Source of the DNA: Chloroflexota bacterium
GTDB taxonomy: Bacteria; Chloroflexota; Anaerolineae; Anaerolineales; Villigracilaceae
DNA length: 62,178 nt
Direction: 5' to 3'
Assembly (NCBI GenBank): GCA_024224815.1
Contig: JAAENC010000903.1
Coordinates: 1 to 62,178, forward strand
Shown here in pieces: positions 52,813-62,063 of the stretch (position 1 is the stretch's first letter; each line of letters starts with the position of its first letter). A program made the translations under genes and the position numbers. Under the pieces are notes generated by a model. The model saw only the letters and a program-made list of their open reading frames with translations, was not told the DNA's origin and did not search any database.

Positions 52813-53727
52813 ATGAAGAAGAAAAATTCGATCATCTTTCTGCTCTCAATTTTGCTTTTTGTCTCGGGCGGTGTATTCATCTACAAAAGTTTCTCGCCCC
52901 GCACGCGACCTGAGCCTGCTCCCGCTAAATTCGACGGGGGGCGCGCCCTTCAAGATGTGTACCGCCAAACCGACCTAGGCCCACGCATCCCTAATTCTGA
53001 CGCGCACGCCCAAGCTAGGGCTTGGATGCAGACAGAACTCGAAGAAGCAGGCTGGCAAGTCGATATTCAGCCCTTCGAGAAACTTGGGCATAAAGGGTAT
53101 AATCTAATCGCATCTCACGGTGAGGCAGACCCCGAAATTATTCTCGGTGCGCATTACGATAGCCGCATCTATGCCGATCATGACCCGGATGTTGAAAAAC
53201 GGAATCAAGCCGTTCTTGGCGCAAATGACGGTGCCTCCGGCGTGGCGATTTTGCTTGAGCTGGCAAGAAAGATTCCTGCGCAGCAGCCTGCTCCCCATTC
53301 ATCAATCTGGTTGGTTTTTTTTGACCTAGAAGACAATGGCAATATCCCTAAGTGGAAATGGATTTTAGGCTCACAAGCCTTCGTTGATGGCTACACGCTT
53401 AATCCTGATGCTGTCATTATTCTCGATATGCTCGGCGACGCTGACCTAAATATCTACCTTGAAAAAAACTCCGACCCAAAACTTCGCGCAGAAATTTGGG
53501 CTCACGCAGCAGTCTTAGGATATGAGGATATTTTTATAGCCAAAGAAAAATTCTCCATGCTCGATGACCACACCCCCTTTCTTGAAGCGGGATTGCCGGC
53601 AATTGATATTATTGATTTTGACTACCCATATTGGCACACAACTGAAGATACTCCTGATAAAATATCAGCAGAAAGTTTAGAAATAGTCGGCAATACGATT
53701 TTGTCTTGGCTAAAACACAGAAGGTAA
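52813..53727 (+). CDS. M28-family zinc aminopeptidase, membrane-anchored or secreted
   Basis: This 304-residue protein has an N-terminal hydrophobic segment (about 6-26) after a KKK start, a signal anchor or signal peptide. The M28 catalytic domain shows the metal ligands in order: H and D in GAHYDSR, the bridging Asp in GANDGASG, the Glu pair in FDLEDNG, an Asp in IILDMLGD and the His in YWHTTEDTPDKI. It probably cleaves N-terminal residues from peptides outside the cytoplasmic membrane; related glutaminyl cyclases share this fold, and the motif YWHTTEDT does not separate them. It starts 31 bases after trmFO, without a strong ribosome site. Confidence 0.82.
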   Translation: MKKKNSIIFLLSILLFVSGGVFIYKSFSPRTRPEPAPAKFDGGRALQDVYRQTDLGPRIPNSDAHAQARAWMQTELEEAGWQVDIQPFEKLGHKGYNLIASHGEADPEIILGAHYDSRIYADHDPDVEKRNQAVLGANDGASGVAILLELARKIPAQQPAPHSSIWLVFFDLEDNGNIPKWKWILGSQAFVDGYTLNPDAVIILDMLGDADLNIYLEKNSDPKLRAEIWAHAAVLGYEDIFIAKEKFSMLDDHTPFLEAGLPAIDIIDFDYPYWHTTEDTPDKISAESLEIVGNTILSWLKHRR

Positions 53728-53780
53728 AGTCAGAAAAATCGCGTTGAAAAATATTGTTTTTGTCTAAACCAGAGAGACTT

Positions 53781-54992
53781 ATGAGCACACAAAATCTCCT
53801 TGAAAAAATTCGAGAACCGTGGATACATCGCCTTGCCCATGATTTGGCGCGTGGTGCCGGTGTGCGCGAAAATTTCGAAAAAGAACTCGCTCGCTTTTTC
53901 AACCTCCTTGAGCAAGCTGTTATCAGCGGCGATCCTTCGTGGATAGATCCCGTTCTTTTTGATTGGGCAAACTCCCCCACAGAAAGCGATCTTGCCGAAG
54001 GCGAATATAACCTCTCCACGTTGGTGGCAAGAGCAAACAACTTCACTTTTGATGTTGCCAAAGAAAACCTCTCTGCAGAAGAATCGCTTGAGTTGCTTAG
54101 TGCCACATCTTTGGTTTTCTCTTATGCTTTGTCTAAGGCTGCGCATTATGAATCAGATAAACGTGTTGCTTATGTGAGAAACGAGCTATCAGCGATAGAA
54201 AATAAGCTAGAGCAACTTGACCGAAGCAAATCTAACTTTATTTCTGTAGCTGCACACGAACTAAAAACGCCCTTAACCCTTATCGAGGGCTACACATCGA
54301 TGATTATAGAGATGATCACTGATGATGGCGCAAAACAACTGCTTACCGGTGTCAAAGGCGGCGTAAAACGCTTACGCGAGATCATTAACGACATGATTGA
54401 TGTTTCGCTGATAGACAACAGCCTTCTTTCTCTAAACCTACAACCCCTCTGGTTAAAACAGGCTTTGGGACTTTTAGAAAAAGAAATGCGCTCTATTTGT
54501 GAAGCCCGTCAAATAGTTCTTGAAATCAACACTTTTGAAGGGGATGATCAATTGGTCTTCGCTGACCCGGAGCGCATCCATCAGGCACTTCGAAATGTGT
54601 TGAGTAATGCCATTAAATACACCCCTGATAAAGGGAAAATCACCATTAACGGGAGAAAACTCCCCGGCTTCCTTGAAATCACGATCAAAGATACGGGGAT
54701 TGGCATTTCCCTTGAAGATCAAGTAAATATTTTTGAAAAATTTAACCAGCTTGGCAATGTATCCCTGCACTCTAGCAGCAAAACCGGCTTTAAGGGTGGC
54801 GGCCCTGGCTTGGGGCTTCCCATTACACGTGGGATCATTGAAGCACACGGCGGCACAATTTGGGTAGACTCCCCAGGTTGTGACGAAAAAACCTGTCCCG
54901 GCTCATCCTTCCACATTTTACTCCCTGATCGTAGCGAAGCTGCTGACCCCAAAATGGAAAAACTATTTGGTTCCGAAACGTCCGAGAGCTAA
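53781..54992 (+). CDS. Soluble sensor histidine kinase
   Basis: From the ATG at 53781, with AGAGAG upstream, the protein has 403 residues; the longer frame starts from a TTG at 53754 without support. The N-terminal helical domain (about 1-130) resembles regulatory domains of the RsbRD type in character. A coiled coil follows, then HisKA with AHELKTPLTLIEGY (about 165) and a complete ATPase domain with an N-box (NVLSNAIKYTPDKG), DTGIGIS and GLGLPITRGIIEAHGG. There are no membrane segments, and no response regulator next to it. It lies between the peptidase and HflX genes with gaps under 60 bases. Confidence 0.88.
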   Translation: MSTQNLLEKIREPWIHRLAHDLARGAGVRENFEKELARFFNLLEQAVISGDPSWIDPVLFDWANSPTESDLAEGEYNLSTLVARANNFTFDVAKENLSAEESLELLSATSLVFSYALSKAAHYESDKRVAYVRNELSAIENKLEQLDRSKSNFISVAAHELKTPLTLIEGYTSMIIEMITDDGAKQLLTGVKGGVKRLREIINDMIDVSLIDNSLLSLNLQPLWLKQALGLLEKEMRSICEARQIVLEINTFEGDDQLVFADPERIHQALRNVLSNAIKYTPDKGKITINGRKLPGFLEITIKDTGIGISLEDQVNIFEKFNQLGNVSLHSSSKTGFKGGGPGLGLPITRGIIEAHGGTIWVDSPGCDEKTCPGSSFHILLPDRSEAADPKMEKLFGSETSES

Positions 54993-55019
54993 AACCCCAC
55001 AGAAAACAAAGAAAACTCA

Positions 55020-56369
55020 ATGAGTAAAAAAAACACCTATCCATCAAAAGCCCCACGGGAGAAAGCCTTTCTCGTGGGCGTTGAAATTTTTGGGGAAGAG
55101 GGCTTACTGCCTCTAAATGACTCTCTTGATGAACTCGCTTTGCTGGCAGACACTGCCGGGCTCGAGGTTGTCGGAGAGATCACTCAAAAACTTAGCAGCC
55201 CAAATGCAAAAACCTTTATTGGCGCGGGCAAAGTCAATGAGCTAAAAGCCTTGGCTGAAGACACTCTTAGTCAGGTCGTCATTTTTGACGATGAACTTTC
55301 TCCACGCCACCAACGTGAGTTAGAAAAATTGCTGGGAGAAAATCTCCGCCTTTTGGATCGCACATCCCTTATTCTTGATATTTTTGCCCAACACGCAAAA
55401 ACACGCGAAGGAATGTTGCAAGTGGAACTCGCGCAATACGAATACTACCTCCCCCGCTTAACGCGTGCGTGGACACATCTTGCCCGCCAAGCAGGTGGCG
55501 GTGGCGGACGTGCTGGAGGCGTGGGTGGCGTTGGTTTGCGTGGTCCCGGCGAAACACAACTCGAAGTAGATCGGCGCGTTATTCGCAAGAGAATTTCTCA
55601 TATTAAGGATGAATTGGAGAAAGTGCGTGCCCACAGGATGCGGCATCGTGATAAAAGGAAAAAATCACGGATGCCCATCGTCGCTCTTGTTGGCTACACG
55701 AATGCAGGAAAATCAACGCTCCTGAATCAATTGGCGCAAACAGATGTTTACGTCGCCGACCAACTTTTTGCCACGCTCGATCCGACAACGAGACGCGTAG
55801 ATTTACCCGGTGGCTACAAATCCCTCTTTACAGACACAGTTGGATTCATCCAAAAACTTCCGACTACGCTTGTGGCTGCCTTCCGCGCTACGCTGGAAGA
55901 AATCGCAGAGGCCGATCTGCTTTTGCATGTTGTTGATATTTCTCACCCCAATGCCCTTAATCATTTTGAAGCAGTAGAGGAAACATTAGAGGATATCGAC
56001 GCAGCACATATACCCGTACTCACAGCACTCAATAAAATCGACTTACTTTCAAACCAAGAGACGGCGCAGGAGACTCTGGAGAATTACCCGCGCGCAATCG
56101 CTGTCTCGGCGCGAAAGAAAATTGGTATACCAGAGCTAAAGAAGCTTTTACAAAAAAGCCTCTACGAAACTTACACACCTATTTTGGTGCGTCTCCCCTA
56201 CCAACAAGGAAATCTCATTTCTATTTTTCATGAATCCGGACAAATTGAAAAAATTGAACACGAGCGCGGCGGCGTAATGATACAGGGACGTTTACCTGGC
56301 CGCTTAGTTGCACAATTCGATGGATGGGAAATTCTCCCTGAAGATCAAATCCCCGAAGAGGAAATATAA
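55020..56369 (+). CDS. hflX: Ribosome-associated GTPase HflX
   Basis: HflX binds the 50S subunit and splits stalled 70S ribosomes under stress, using GTP. The 449-residue protein has the HflX N-terminal domain (about 15-120, ending RTSLILDIFAQHAKTREG), the Gly-rich linker typical of the family (GGGGRAGGVGGVGLRGPGET) and a coiled coil. The G domain carries G1 GYTNAGKST, G2 and G3 in DTVGFIQKLP, and G4 NKID. The C-terminal part is about 375-449. No strong ribosome site precedes the ATG. Its stop shares bases with the next start (TAATG), so the small membrane protein is translationally coupled. Confidence 0.95.
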   Translation: MSKKNTYPSKAPREKAFLVGVEIFGEEGLLPLNDSLDELALLADTAGLEVVGEITQKLSSPNAKTFIGAGKVNELKALAEDTLSQVVIFDDELSPRHQRELEKLLGENLRLLDRTSLILDIFAQHAKTREGMLQVELAQYEYYLPRLTRAWTHLARQAGGGGGRAGGVGGVGLRGPGETQLEVDRRVIRKRISHIKDELEKVRAHRMRHRDKRKKSRMPIVALVGYTNAGKSTLLNQLAQTDVYVADQLFATLDPTTRRVDLPGGYKSLFTDTVGFIQKLPTTLVAAFRATLEEIAEADLLLHVVDISHPNALNHFEAVEETLEDIDAAHIPVLTALNKIDLLSNQETAQETLENYPRAIAVSARKKIGIPELKKLLQKSLYETYTPILVRLPYQQGNLISIFHESGQIEKIEHERGGVMIQGRLPGRLVAQFDGWEILPEDQIPEEEI

Positions 56370-56593
56370 TGGCAGAAAAAAACAAAAAGACACTTTCGAC
56401 ATCACTAGATAAACTTTCTGGATATTTAGCTCCGCGCAAGGGATTGATTCCTATGCTTGGAATGGTGCTGATTTTTATCAACCTGCTTTTACAATTCATT
56501 TTCCCCGGAAGTTGGCTAGCCTCAGCAAATTTATTCTTGCACTTTGGTTTGTTGATCGCTATCTTTGGTCTAATGTTAGCTTGGGCACTTTAA
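56369..56593 (+). CDS. Small membrane protein, two TM segments (74 aa)
   Basis: I do not recognise a family. The protein has a basic N-terminal tail (about 1-25, with Lys and Ser) and two hydrophobic segments (about 28-48, IPMLGMVLIFINLLLQFIF, and 53-73, LFLHFGLLIAIFGLMLAWAL). The ATG overlaps the hflX stop in TAATG and AGAGGAA lies 7 bases upstream, so it is made together with HflX. It may serve the membrane or HflX under stress; nothing in the sequence proves this. Confidence 0.72.
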   Translation: MAEKNKKTLSTSLDKLSGYLAPRKGLIPMLGMVLIFINLLLQFIFPGSWLASANLFLHFGLLIAIFGLMLAWAL

Positions 56594-56672
56594 TTTCTAA
56601 AGATCTCTTTAACGCACTCTACAAAGCATTTTTAATAGTCACTACGAAATATTCTTTAATATTGGAGTATAA

Positions 56673-58478
56673 ATGAAAAAAACAACACCTCCCCGCTGGG
56701 ATCTATCAAACGTATACCCAAGCCTTGACTCACCGGAGTTTAATGCTGATATAAAAAAGCTGACAACCCAGCTTGATAACTTTGAAATTTTATTTAGCGA
56801 AAAAATTTCACAAAGCGATTCCGAAGCACCTGCCGCAGAACTATCCCCTTTGGCTGAAGAATTAATAACGCGTTTTAATGAGAGCTACGAACTAGCAGAA
56901 ACTTTAGGTGTGTATATTTATTCTTTTATCACCACAGACTCTTTTGACCAACTTGCAAAAAAAACATTATCTCAATTTGAGCAAATTGAAGTGCGCTTAA
57001 ATATGCTAGGCACAAAAGCAAAACAATGGATTGGCTCTATCTCAAATTCTCTTCCTAAAATTATTAAAAGCTCATCTCTGGCTCAGAAACATGCCTTCTT
57101 CTTAGAAGAAACTGTTGAACAAAGTCAATATCTGATGAGTCCAGAGGAAGAGGCTTTAGCGGCTGAATTAAGCCTGAGCGGCACAAGCGGCTGGGAGAAA
57201 TTGCAAGGCACAGTTACTTCACAAATGAAGATTTCTTTTGAGCTAGACGGCGAAGTAAAAGAACTTTCTTCACCTGCTTTAATTAACCTACACTCACATC
57301 CAGATGAAGATGTGCGAAAACGTGCCTATGAAGCAGAAATGGAAGCGTGGGAATCTGTAAAAGAGCCCTTGGCAGCTTCAATGAACGGTATTAAGGGGAG
57401 TGTAAACACACTCAACAAGCGTCGTGGGCGCGAAGATGCACTTCACGCATCCATTGATGCCGCCCGCATGGACAGAGCTTCTCTGGAAGCGATGCTCGAT
57501 ACTATGAAAGACTCTTTTCCCATATTTCAGCGCTATTTCCTTGCCAAAGCAAAACGCTTGGGCAAGGAAAAATTACCCTGGTGGGATGTTTTTGCCCCTA
57601 TTGGCGACTCAAATAAAACTTACTCTTATCAGGAAGCGAGTGAATTTATCCTTGAGCAATTTGGCGGCTTCTCACCAAAATTAAAAGACCTTGCTCAGCG
57701 TGCTTTTAATGAAAATTGGATCGACGCTGAGCAGCGCGTTGGGAAACGTGGCGGAGCATTTTGCATGGGTGTCCCAAATGTCAAGGAATCGCGCATTCTG
57801 TCTAATTTCGATGGGACTTTTGACCAAGTATCCACGCTCGCACACGAATTGGGACATGCATTCCATAACGAATGTATCTACAGCGCGGGCAAAACACCTC
57901 TTCAGGGCGATACGCCAATGACGCTGGCTGAAACTGCGTCTATTATGTGCGAAACGGTCGTTGTCAACGCCCTTCTTGCGCAGACTACAGATCCCGCCGA
58001 AGAATTATCCATCCTGGAAACATCCTTGCTCGGCTCCAGCCAGGTGATCGTGGATATTTATTCTCGCTACCTTTTTGAGAAAGAAGTTTTCGAGCGCCGC
58101 GCTGATGCAGAACTCTCAGCTGAAGATTTGTGCGAGATTATGGAAAATGCGCAGAAAGCAACTTATGGGGATGTGCTCGACGAGCGATATTTACATAAAT
58201 ATATGTGGACGTGGAAACCGCACTACTACTCAGGCGGACTCTCGTTTTATAACTTCCCCTACGCTTTTGGCTTGCTCTTTGCAACGGGACTCTACGCGAT
58301 TTACGAGCAGCGGGGCGACGAATTCATCCCGGACTATATTAACTTGCTTGCCAGCACCGGCGAAGGACGCGCAGCCGAATTAGCCGACCGCTTCGGAATC
58401 AATATCCGTGAAAAGAAATTCTGGGAAGATAGTCTAAAAGTGATCGAAAAACAGGTAGATAGATATTGTCAACTCTAA
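56673..58478 (+). CDS. pepF: Oligoendopeptidase F (M3 family)
   Basis: This cytoplasmic zinc endopeptidase degrades short peptides. The 601-residue protein has the M3B N-terminal region (WDLSNVYPSLDSPEF, then TLGVYIYSFITTD), a helical middle and the catalytic site H391-E392-x2-H395 (AHELGHAFHN), followed by the third ligand region LAETASIMCETVV. The C-terminal substrate-binding tyrosine/histidine region is YMWTWKPHYYSGGLSFYNFPYAFG. Length matches the family. GGAG lies 5-6 bases before the ATG. Its stop overlaps the next gene by 13 bases. Confidence 0.94.
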   Translation: MKKTTPPRWDLSNVYPSLDSPEFNADIKKLTTQLDNFEILFSEKISQSDSEAPAAELSPLAEELITRFNESYELAETLGVYIYSFITTDSFDQLAKKTLSQFEQIEVRLNMLGTKAKQWIGSISNSLPKIIKSSSLAQKHAFFLEETVEQSQYLMSPEEEALAAELSLSGTSGWEKLQGTVTSQMKISFELDGEVKELSSPALINLHSHPDEDVRKRAYEAEMEAWESVKEPLAASMNGIKGSVNTLNKRRGREDALHASIDAARMDRASLEAMLDTMKDSFPIFQRYFLAKAKRLGKEKLPWWDVFAPIGDSNKTYSYQEASEFILEQFGGFSPKLKDLAQRAFNENWIDAEQRVGKRGGAFCMGVPNVKESRILSNFDGTFDQVSTLAHELGHAFHNECIYSAGKTPLQGDTPMTLAETASIMCETVVVNALLAQTTDPAEELSILETSLLGSSQVIVDIYSRYLFEKEVFERRADAELSAEDLCEIMENAQKATYGDVLDERYLHKYMWTWKPHYYSGGLSFYNFPYAFGLLFATGLYAIYEQRGDEFIPDYINLLASTGEGRAAELADRFGINIREKKFWEDSLKVIEKQVDRYCQL

Positions 58479-58732
58479 GGCACTCAGGACAAAAACAAGC
58501 AATTTACATCCACCGCGAATCGAAAGGTCGCGGTGGAAAACCTGTTTCTCTGGTTAAGAACTTGGCATTACCAAAGAGTGAGCTAAAAGCTCTTGCGAAA
58601 AAGCTCAAGCAAAGCTGCGGTAGTGGCGGCACGGTAAAAGATGGAATAATAGAAATTCAAGGGGAACATCGAAAAAAGATAGCAGAAATGCTGGAAAAAC
58701 TGGGCTATCAAGTAAAAATTGCCGGCGGATAA
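58466..58732 (+). CDS. SUI1/eIF1-family translation factor (YciH-like)
   Basis: This 88-residue protein belongs to the SUI1 fold, whose members act in start-codon selection in archaea and eukaryotes; the bacterial YciH protein discriminates against aberrant initiation complexes in vitro. The motif [17 protein letters not shown], the stretch [30 protein letters not shown] and the ending GYQVKIAGG are typical. The start is a TTG at 58466 inside the end of pepF; no ATG lies close enough, and the overlap suggests coupled translation. The role in this organism is inferred. Confidence 0.85.
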   Translation: MSTLRHSGQKQAIYIHRESKGRGGKPVSLVKNLALPKSELKALAKKLKQSCGSGGTVKDGIIEIQGEHRKKIAEMLEKLGYQVKIAGG

Positions 58733-58760
58733 TTTTAAAGATTCGAAAAGAGAAAACCTC

Positions 58761-59204
58761 ATGAAAGAATACAAAAAGCCATCTGATATAGAGTTGAAAG
58801 AACGCTTAACGTCCGAGCAATATCAAGTTACGCAACACGAAGCAACTGAGCCGCCTTTTAGAAATGAGTTTTGGGATAACAAGGAAGCCGGTATCTATGT
58901 CGATATTGTTTCCGGAGAACCGCTTTTTAGCTCTCTTGATCAATTTGATGCGCATTGTGGTTGGCCCAGCTTTACCCAACCACTGGAGGAAAATATCGAC
59001 ACACGCACCGACTTCAAAATCGGTGTGCCGCGCACCGAAGTTCGCTCAAAATTTGCCGATTCACATCTGGGACACGTTTTCAACGACGGCCCCGCCCCAA
59101 CAGGATTACGTTACTGCATCAACTCGGCATCTCTAAGATTTATCCCTGTAGACAAACTGGAAAAAGAAGGCTACGGAGCCTATTTAGGACTCTTTAAAAC
59201 CTAG
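58761..59204 (+). CDS. msrB: Peptide-methionine (R)-S-oxide reductase
   Basis: MsrB reduces the R form of methionine sulfoxide in oxidised proteins. From the ATG at 58761 the protein has 147 residues; the open frame to 58719 has no ribosome site and overlaps the SUI1 gene. The family pattern is complete: the stretch around [35 protein letters not shown] and [11 protein letters not shown] with catalytic C119. The two CxxC zinc pairs of many MsrB proteins are absent, so it is a zinc-free type. It converges on the WD40 gene 13 bases away. Confidence 0.94.
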   Translation: MKEYKKPSDIELKERLTSEQYQVTQHEATEPPFRNEFWDNKEAGIYVDIVSGEPLFSSLDQFDAHCGWPSFTQPLEENIDTRTDFKIGVPRTEVRSKFADSHLGHVFNDGPAPTGLRYCINSASLRFIPVDKLEKEGYGAYLGLFKT

Positions 59205-59217
59205 CCAGAACTTCTAA

Positions 59218-62022
59218 TTAGGGGCAAGTAGGTGCGGGATCGGTAATAGTATATTGCGCACGCTCTGCATCTGTTAAATCACGAAAAATGTACTGACAGA
59301 CCAAAAGCATCGTGTCGCGATAATATGTGTTCCAAAGCCGCGCAGTGTGATCAGCGCTGGCGGTAAGAATAACTTTACCGTCTGAGGAGAATGCCACGCT
59401 CTGTACAGATGCCGTATGGGATGCGAAGGAGCGAATTTCCTGACCTGTTTCTGCGTCCCACAAGAGCGCATTGGTATCATCGCTTCCCGTGAGAATATAC
59501 GCACCATCTGGTGAGATAGCAACACTCTTTACTTGACCGGCATGGCCGATAAGCTGGAGAATCTCCTGCCCAGTCTCCACATCCCACAATCGGGTAGTTC
59601 TATCATCGCTTGCTGTGGCCACAAAATTCCCACTTGGAGAGAAAGCAGCACTTTCTATTTGATCTGTATGCCCGATAAGCTCGAATAGTATCTTGCCAGA
59701 TGCTTTATCCCATAAGAAGGCAGTGGCATCTTCACTTCCTGTTAAGATCAACTTTCCATCTGGTGAAAATGCCACACATGTAACAGCTTTTACATGTCCT
59801 TCAAACTCCAATATTTTTTGTCCGATTTCTGCATCCCATAATCGTGCAATTCCATCCTCGCCACCGGTAAGAATAAAATCACCATCAGGAGAGTACGCAA
59901 TGCTGGTGACAAAAGAGTCGTTTTCACTACTGAGCACGCGAAGAGGATTTCCAGTAGATAAACTCCACAGTGTTGCAGTCTTGTCTACTCCACCAATTAA
60001 TCCGTATTTGCCATCTGGGGAAAAAACAACATTTGAAGCCTGATTGCTATATTTACTAAATTTAACGATCTGTTCACCCGTTTCTGTATCCCATAAGTAC
60101 GTTCTGTTATCTCCACTACCTGTCAATATATGCTTGTCATCGGGTGAAAAAGCAGCGCTGAAGATCGGAGCTGTGTGTTGTATAAGAATATTCGGTGTTT
60201 TTTCTGTATCCGCATCCCACAATCGTGCGCTTCCATCCAGACTCCCTGTCAGGATAAATTTTCCGTCTTCTGAAAAGACAGCACTTTGAATTTCTTCGGT
60301 ATGCCCTGTGAGTATTCTCATTTCTTGGCCAGTTTTTGCATTCCAAATACGCGCTGTTGCGTCAGCGCTACCGGTCAATACATAGCTTCCATCAGCAGAA
60401 AATGCTACGCTTTGAACCCAGTCAGCATGTCCAGGAAATTTGAAGGCTTCCAATCCCGTATAAGAGCTAAATAAGCGCGCGGTTGTTTCACTTCCCGTCA
60501 AGACATAATTACCATCTTGGGAAAAGTCCACACTCAACACTTCACGCGTATGTCCAAGAAATACACGCGTTTCGCTATTAGTATAAATATTCCACATGCG
60601 CACAGTATGGTCATCCCCCCCGGTCAGGATATATTTGCCGTCTTTGGAAAAGGTCACGCTATTAATTCTTTCTGTATGCCCAACAAAGCGTAAAAGATCT
60701 TCTCCTGTGGCCGCGTCCCATAAACGAGCGATCGAATCATCACCACCAGTCACGATGTAATTGCCGTCATAGGAGAACGCGACACTCCTGATTGGAGCAG
60801 TATGCCCGCTAAATTGAATAATCTCTAAACCAGTCTCAACGTCCCATAAACGGGCAGTATGATCTTCACTGCCTGTTAGTACAAATTCTCCATCGGGAGA
60901 GAATGCCACGCTCGTGACAGACTGCGTATGGCCACTGAATTGAAGTATTTCCTCTCCAGAGGATACATCCCACAAGCGTGCAGTATTGTCATCACTACCG
61001 GTTAAGGAATGCTTTCCATCAGGGGAAAGGGCAACGCTTAAAACAGCGTCAGTATGCCCTTGAAAAGTTTGAAGTGTATAAAGGCGTGGGAGTACCTCGC
61101 CCAGCGCAATATCAGACTGAGAAATATATTCAGATTTCAATGTGCGCAGGCTGAGCAATGCCGCAGTTTCTATATTACCGAGAGGGTTTTCCAATATTCC
61201 CTTCGCTACAAGAGATAAACGAAGTCGCTCGGATTGAGCCAGATTTGTCTCTGCTTCTTTTTGGGCATCGGCCGCAACATTGGCGTTTGCTTGGGCTTCC
61301 ACCTGGGCTGTAGCAGCCACCTGAGCACTTCTCAATGCCTTCGCTTGGGATGTTGCAGCAGCATTAGCGTTACTCACAGCAGTTGCTTGAGCGGCGTTGG
61401 CATCATCTCTAGCCAGAGATGCATTTCGGAAACCTACTGATGATACGATTGTAGCTATGCCCATTAGCAAAGCAAAGACGACGCCAATAACCTGCGTACG
61501 GCGTCTTCGTTGCTTCGCATTCTTCCGGCTGGCCTGGATATACTGCCCATGCAGCGGTAAAGGTTTAGGTTCCCGAATCGCTCCAGCCTGAGCAAGCCAT
61601 GCTTGAGCACTTTCCAGATGTGTACCGCGCAGAAGCAAACTGCCATTACGTCCAGACGTATCCCATTTCAAAGCATCCTCAAACAAGTGCGTATGCTCAC
61701 GAATCCACTCAAGATCGGTGTTGATCACATCCAGCATGGCATCCAAACTCGTCTGGATCTCATCAACAGAAGGCATAGTTACCCAATTTGCCGCGGCTAT
61801 TTCTGCGGGGATATCAGCATGTTCTGCTTCTCGATAAAGCACAGGGACAAGACGCTTGTGGTTATCAACAGCAGCCTGGACTTCGCGAAGACAAACCTCT
61901 GAGCCGATTGAATCTGGAGAAATGACAAATGCAAAAGCATCAGCACTTTTAATCCCACGTACGATTTCATCCCACCAATCAGCTGTTAGCGGGATATTTT
62001 CCCAGTCCACCCAAGTATTCAC
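59218..62022 (-). CDS. TIR-type domain, TM, and 14-repeat WD40 protein, 5' end disrupted
   Basis: The open frame from a GTG at 62022 gives 934 residues. Residues 1-115 are the main part of a TIR-like domain (WVDWENIPLTADWWDEI, FVFVISPDS-type FAFVISPDSIGSEVC). A membrane segment is at about 174-195, followed by an Ala-rich coiled coil (about 195-275) and 14 WD40 repeats (about 315-915, GHT...SVAFSPDGK...LTGSDD...ARLWD), enough for two seven-bladed propellers. The frame stays open upstream to 62063 (FVKALHDEISEAG), but the first strand of the TIR fold (FISYSRKD type) is missing. At 62064 an IS3-like end begins. So the gene appears cut near codon 20 by an insertion and may be inactive or use an internal start. 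The intact protein would be a membrane-tethered signalling or defence protein. Confidence 0.8.
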   Translation of the reverse strand: MNTWVDWENIPLTADWWDEIVRGIKSADAFAFVISPDSIGSEVCLREVQAAVDNHKRLVPVLYREAEHADIPAEIAAANWVTMPSVDEIQTSLDAMLDVINTDLEWIREHTHLFEDALKWDTSGRNGSLLLRGTHLESAQAWLAQAGAIREPKPLPLHGQYIQASRKNAKQRRRRTQVIGVVFALLMGIATIVSSVGFRNASLARDDANAAQATAVSNANAAATSQAKALRSAQVAATAQVEAQANANVAADAQKEAETNLAQSERLRLSLVAKGILENPLGNIETAALLSLRTLKSEYISQSDIALGEVLPRLYTLQTFQGHTDAVLSVALSPDGKHSLTGSDDNTARLWDVSSGEEILQFSGHTQSVTSVAFSPDGEFVLTGSEDHTARLWDVETGLEIIQFSGHTAPIRSVAFSYDGNYIVTGGDDSIARLWDAATGEDLLRFVGHTERINSVTFSKDGKYILTGGDDHTVRMWNIYTNSETRVFLGHTREVLSVDFSQDGNYVLTGSETTARLFSSYTGLEAFKFPGHADWVQSVAFSADGSYVLTGSADATARIWNAKTGQEMRILTGHTEEIQSAVFSEDGKFILTGSLDGSARLWDADTEKTPNILIQHTAPIFSAAFSPDDKHILTGSGDNRTYLWDTETGEQIVKFSKYSNQASNVVFSPDGKYGLIGGVDKTATLWSLSTGNPLRVLSSENDSFVTSIAYSPDGDFILTGGEDGIARLWDAEIGQKILEFEGHVKAVTCVAFSPDGKLILTGSEDATAFLWDKASGKILFELIGHTDQIESAAFSPSGNFVATASDDRTTRLWDVETGQEILQLIGHAGQVKSVAISPDGAYILTGSDDTNALLWDAETGQEIRSFASHTASVQSVAFSSDGKVILTASADHTARLWNTYYRDTMLLVCQYIFRDLTDAERAQYTITDPAPTCP

Positions 62023-62063
62023 TCCTGCTTCACTGATTTCATCATGTAAGGCTTTAACAAAAT

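Noticed and set aside
59218-62022. DNA tandem repeat or CRISPR-like array in the WD40 gene
   Set aside because: The periodicity of about 126 bases is the protein repeat of WD40 blades; the DNA copies are diverged and in frame.
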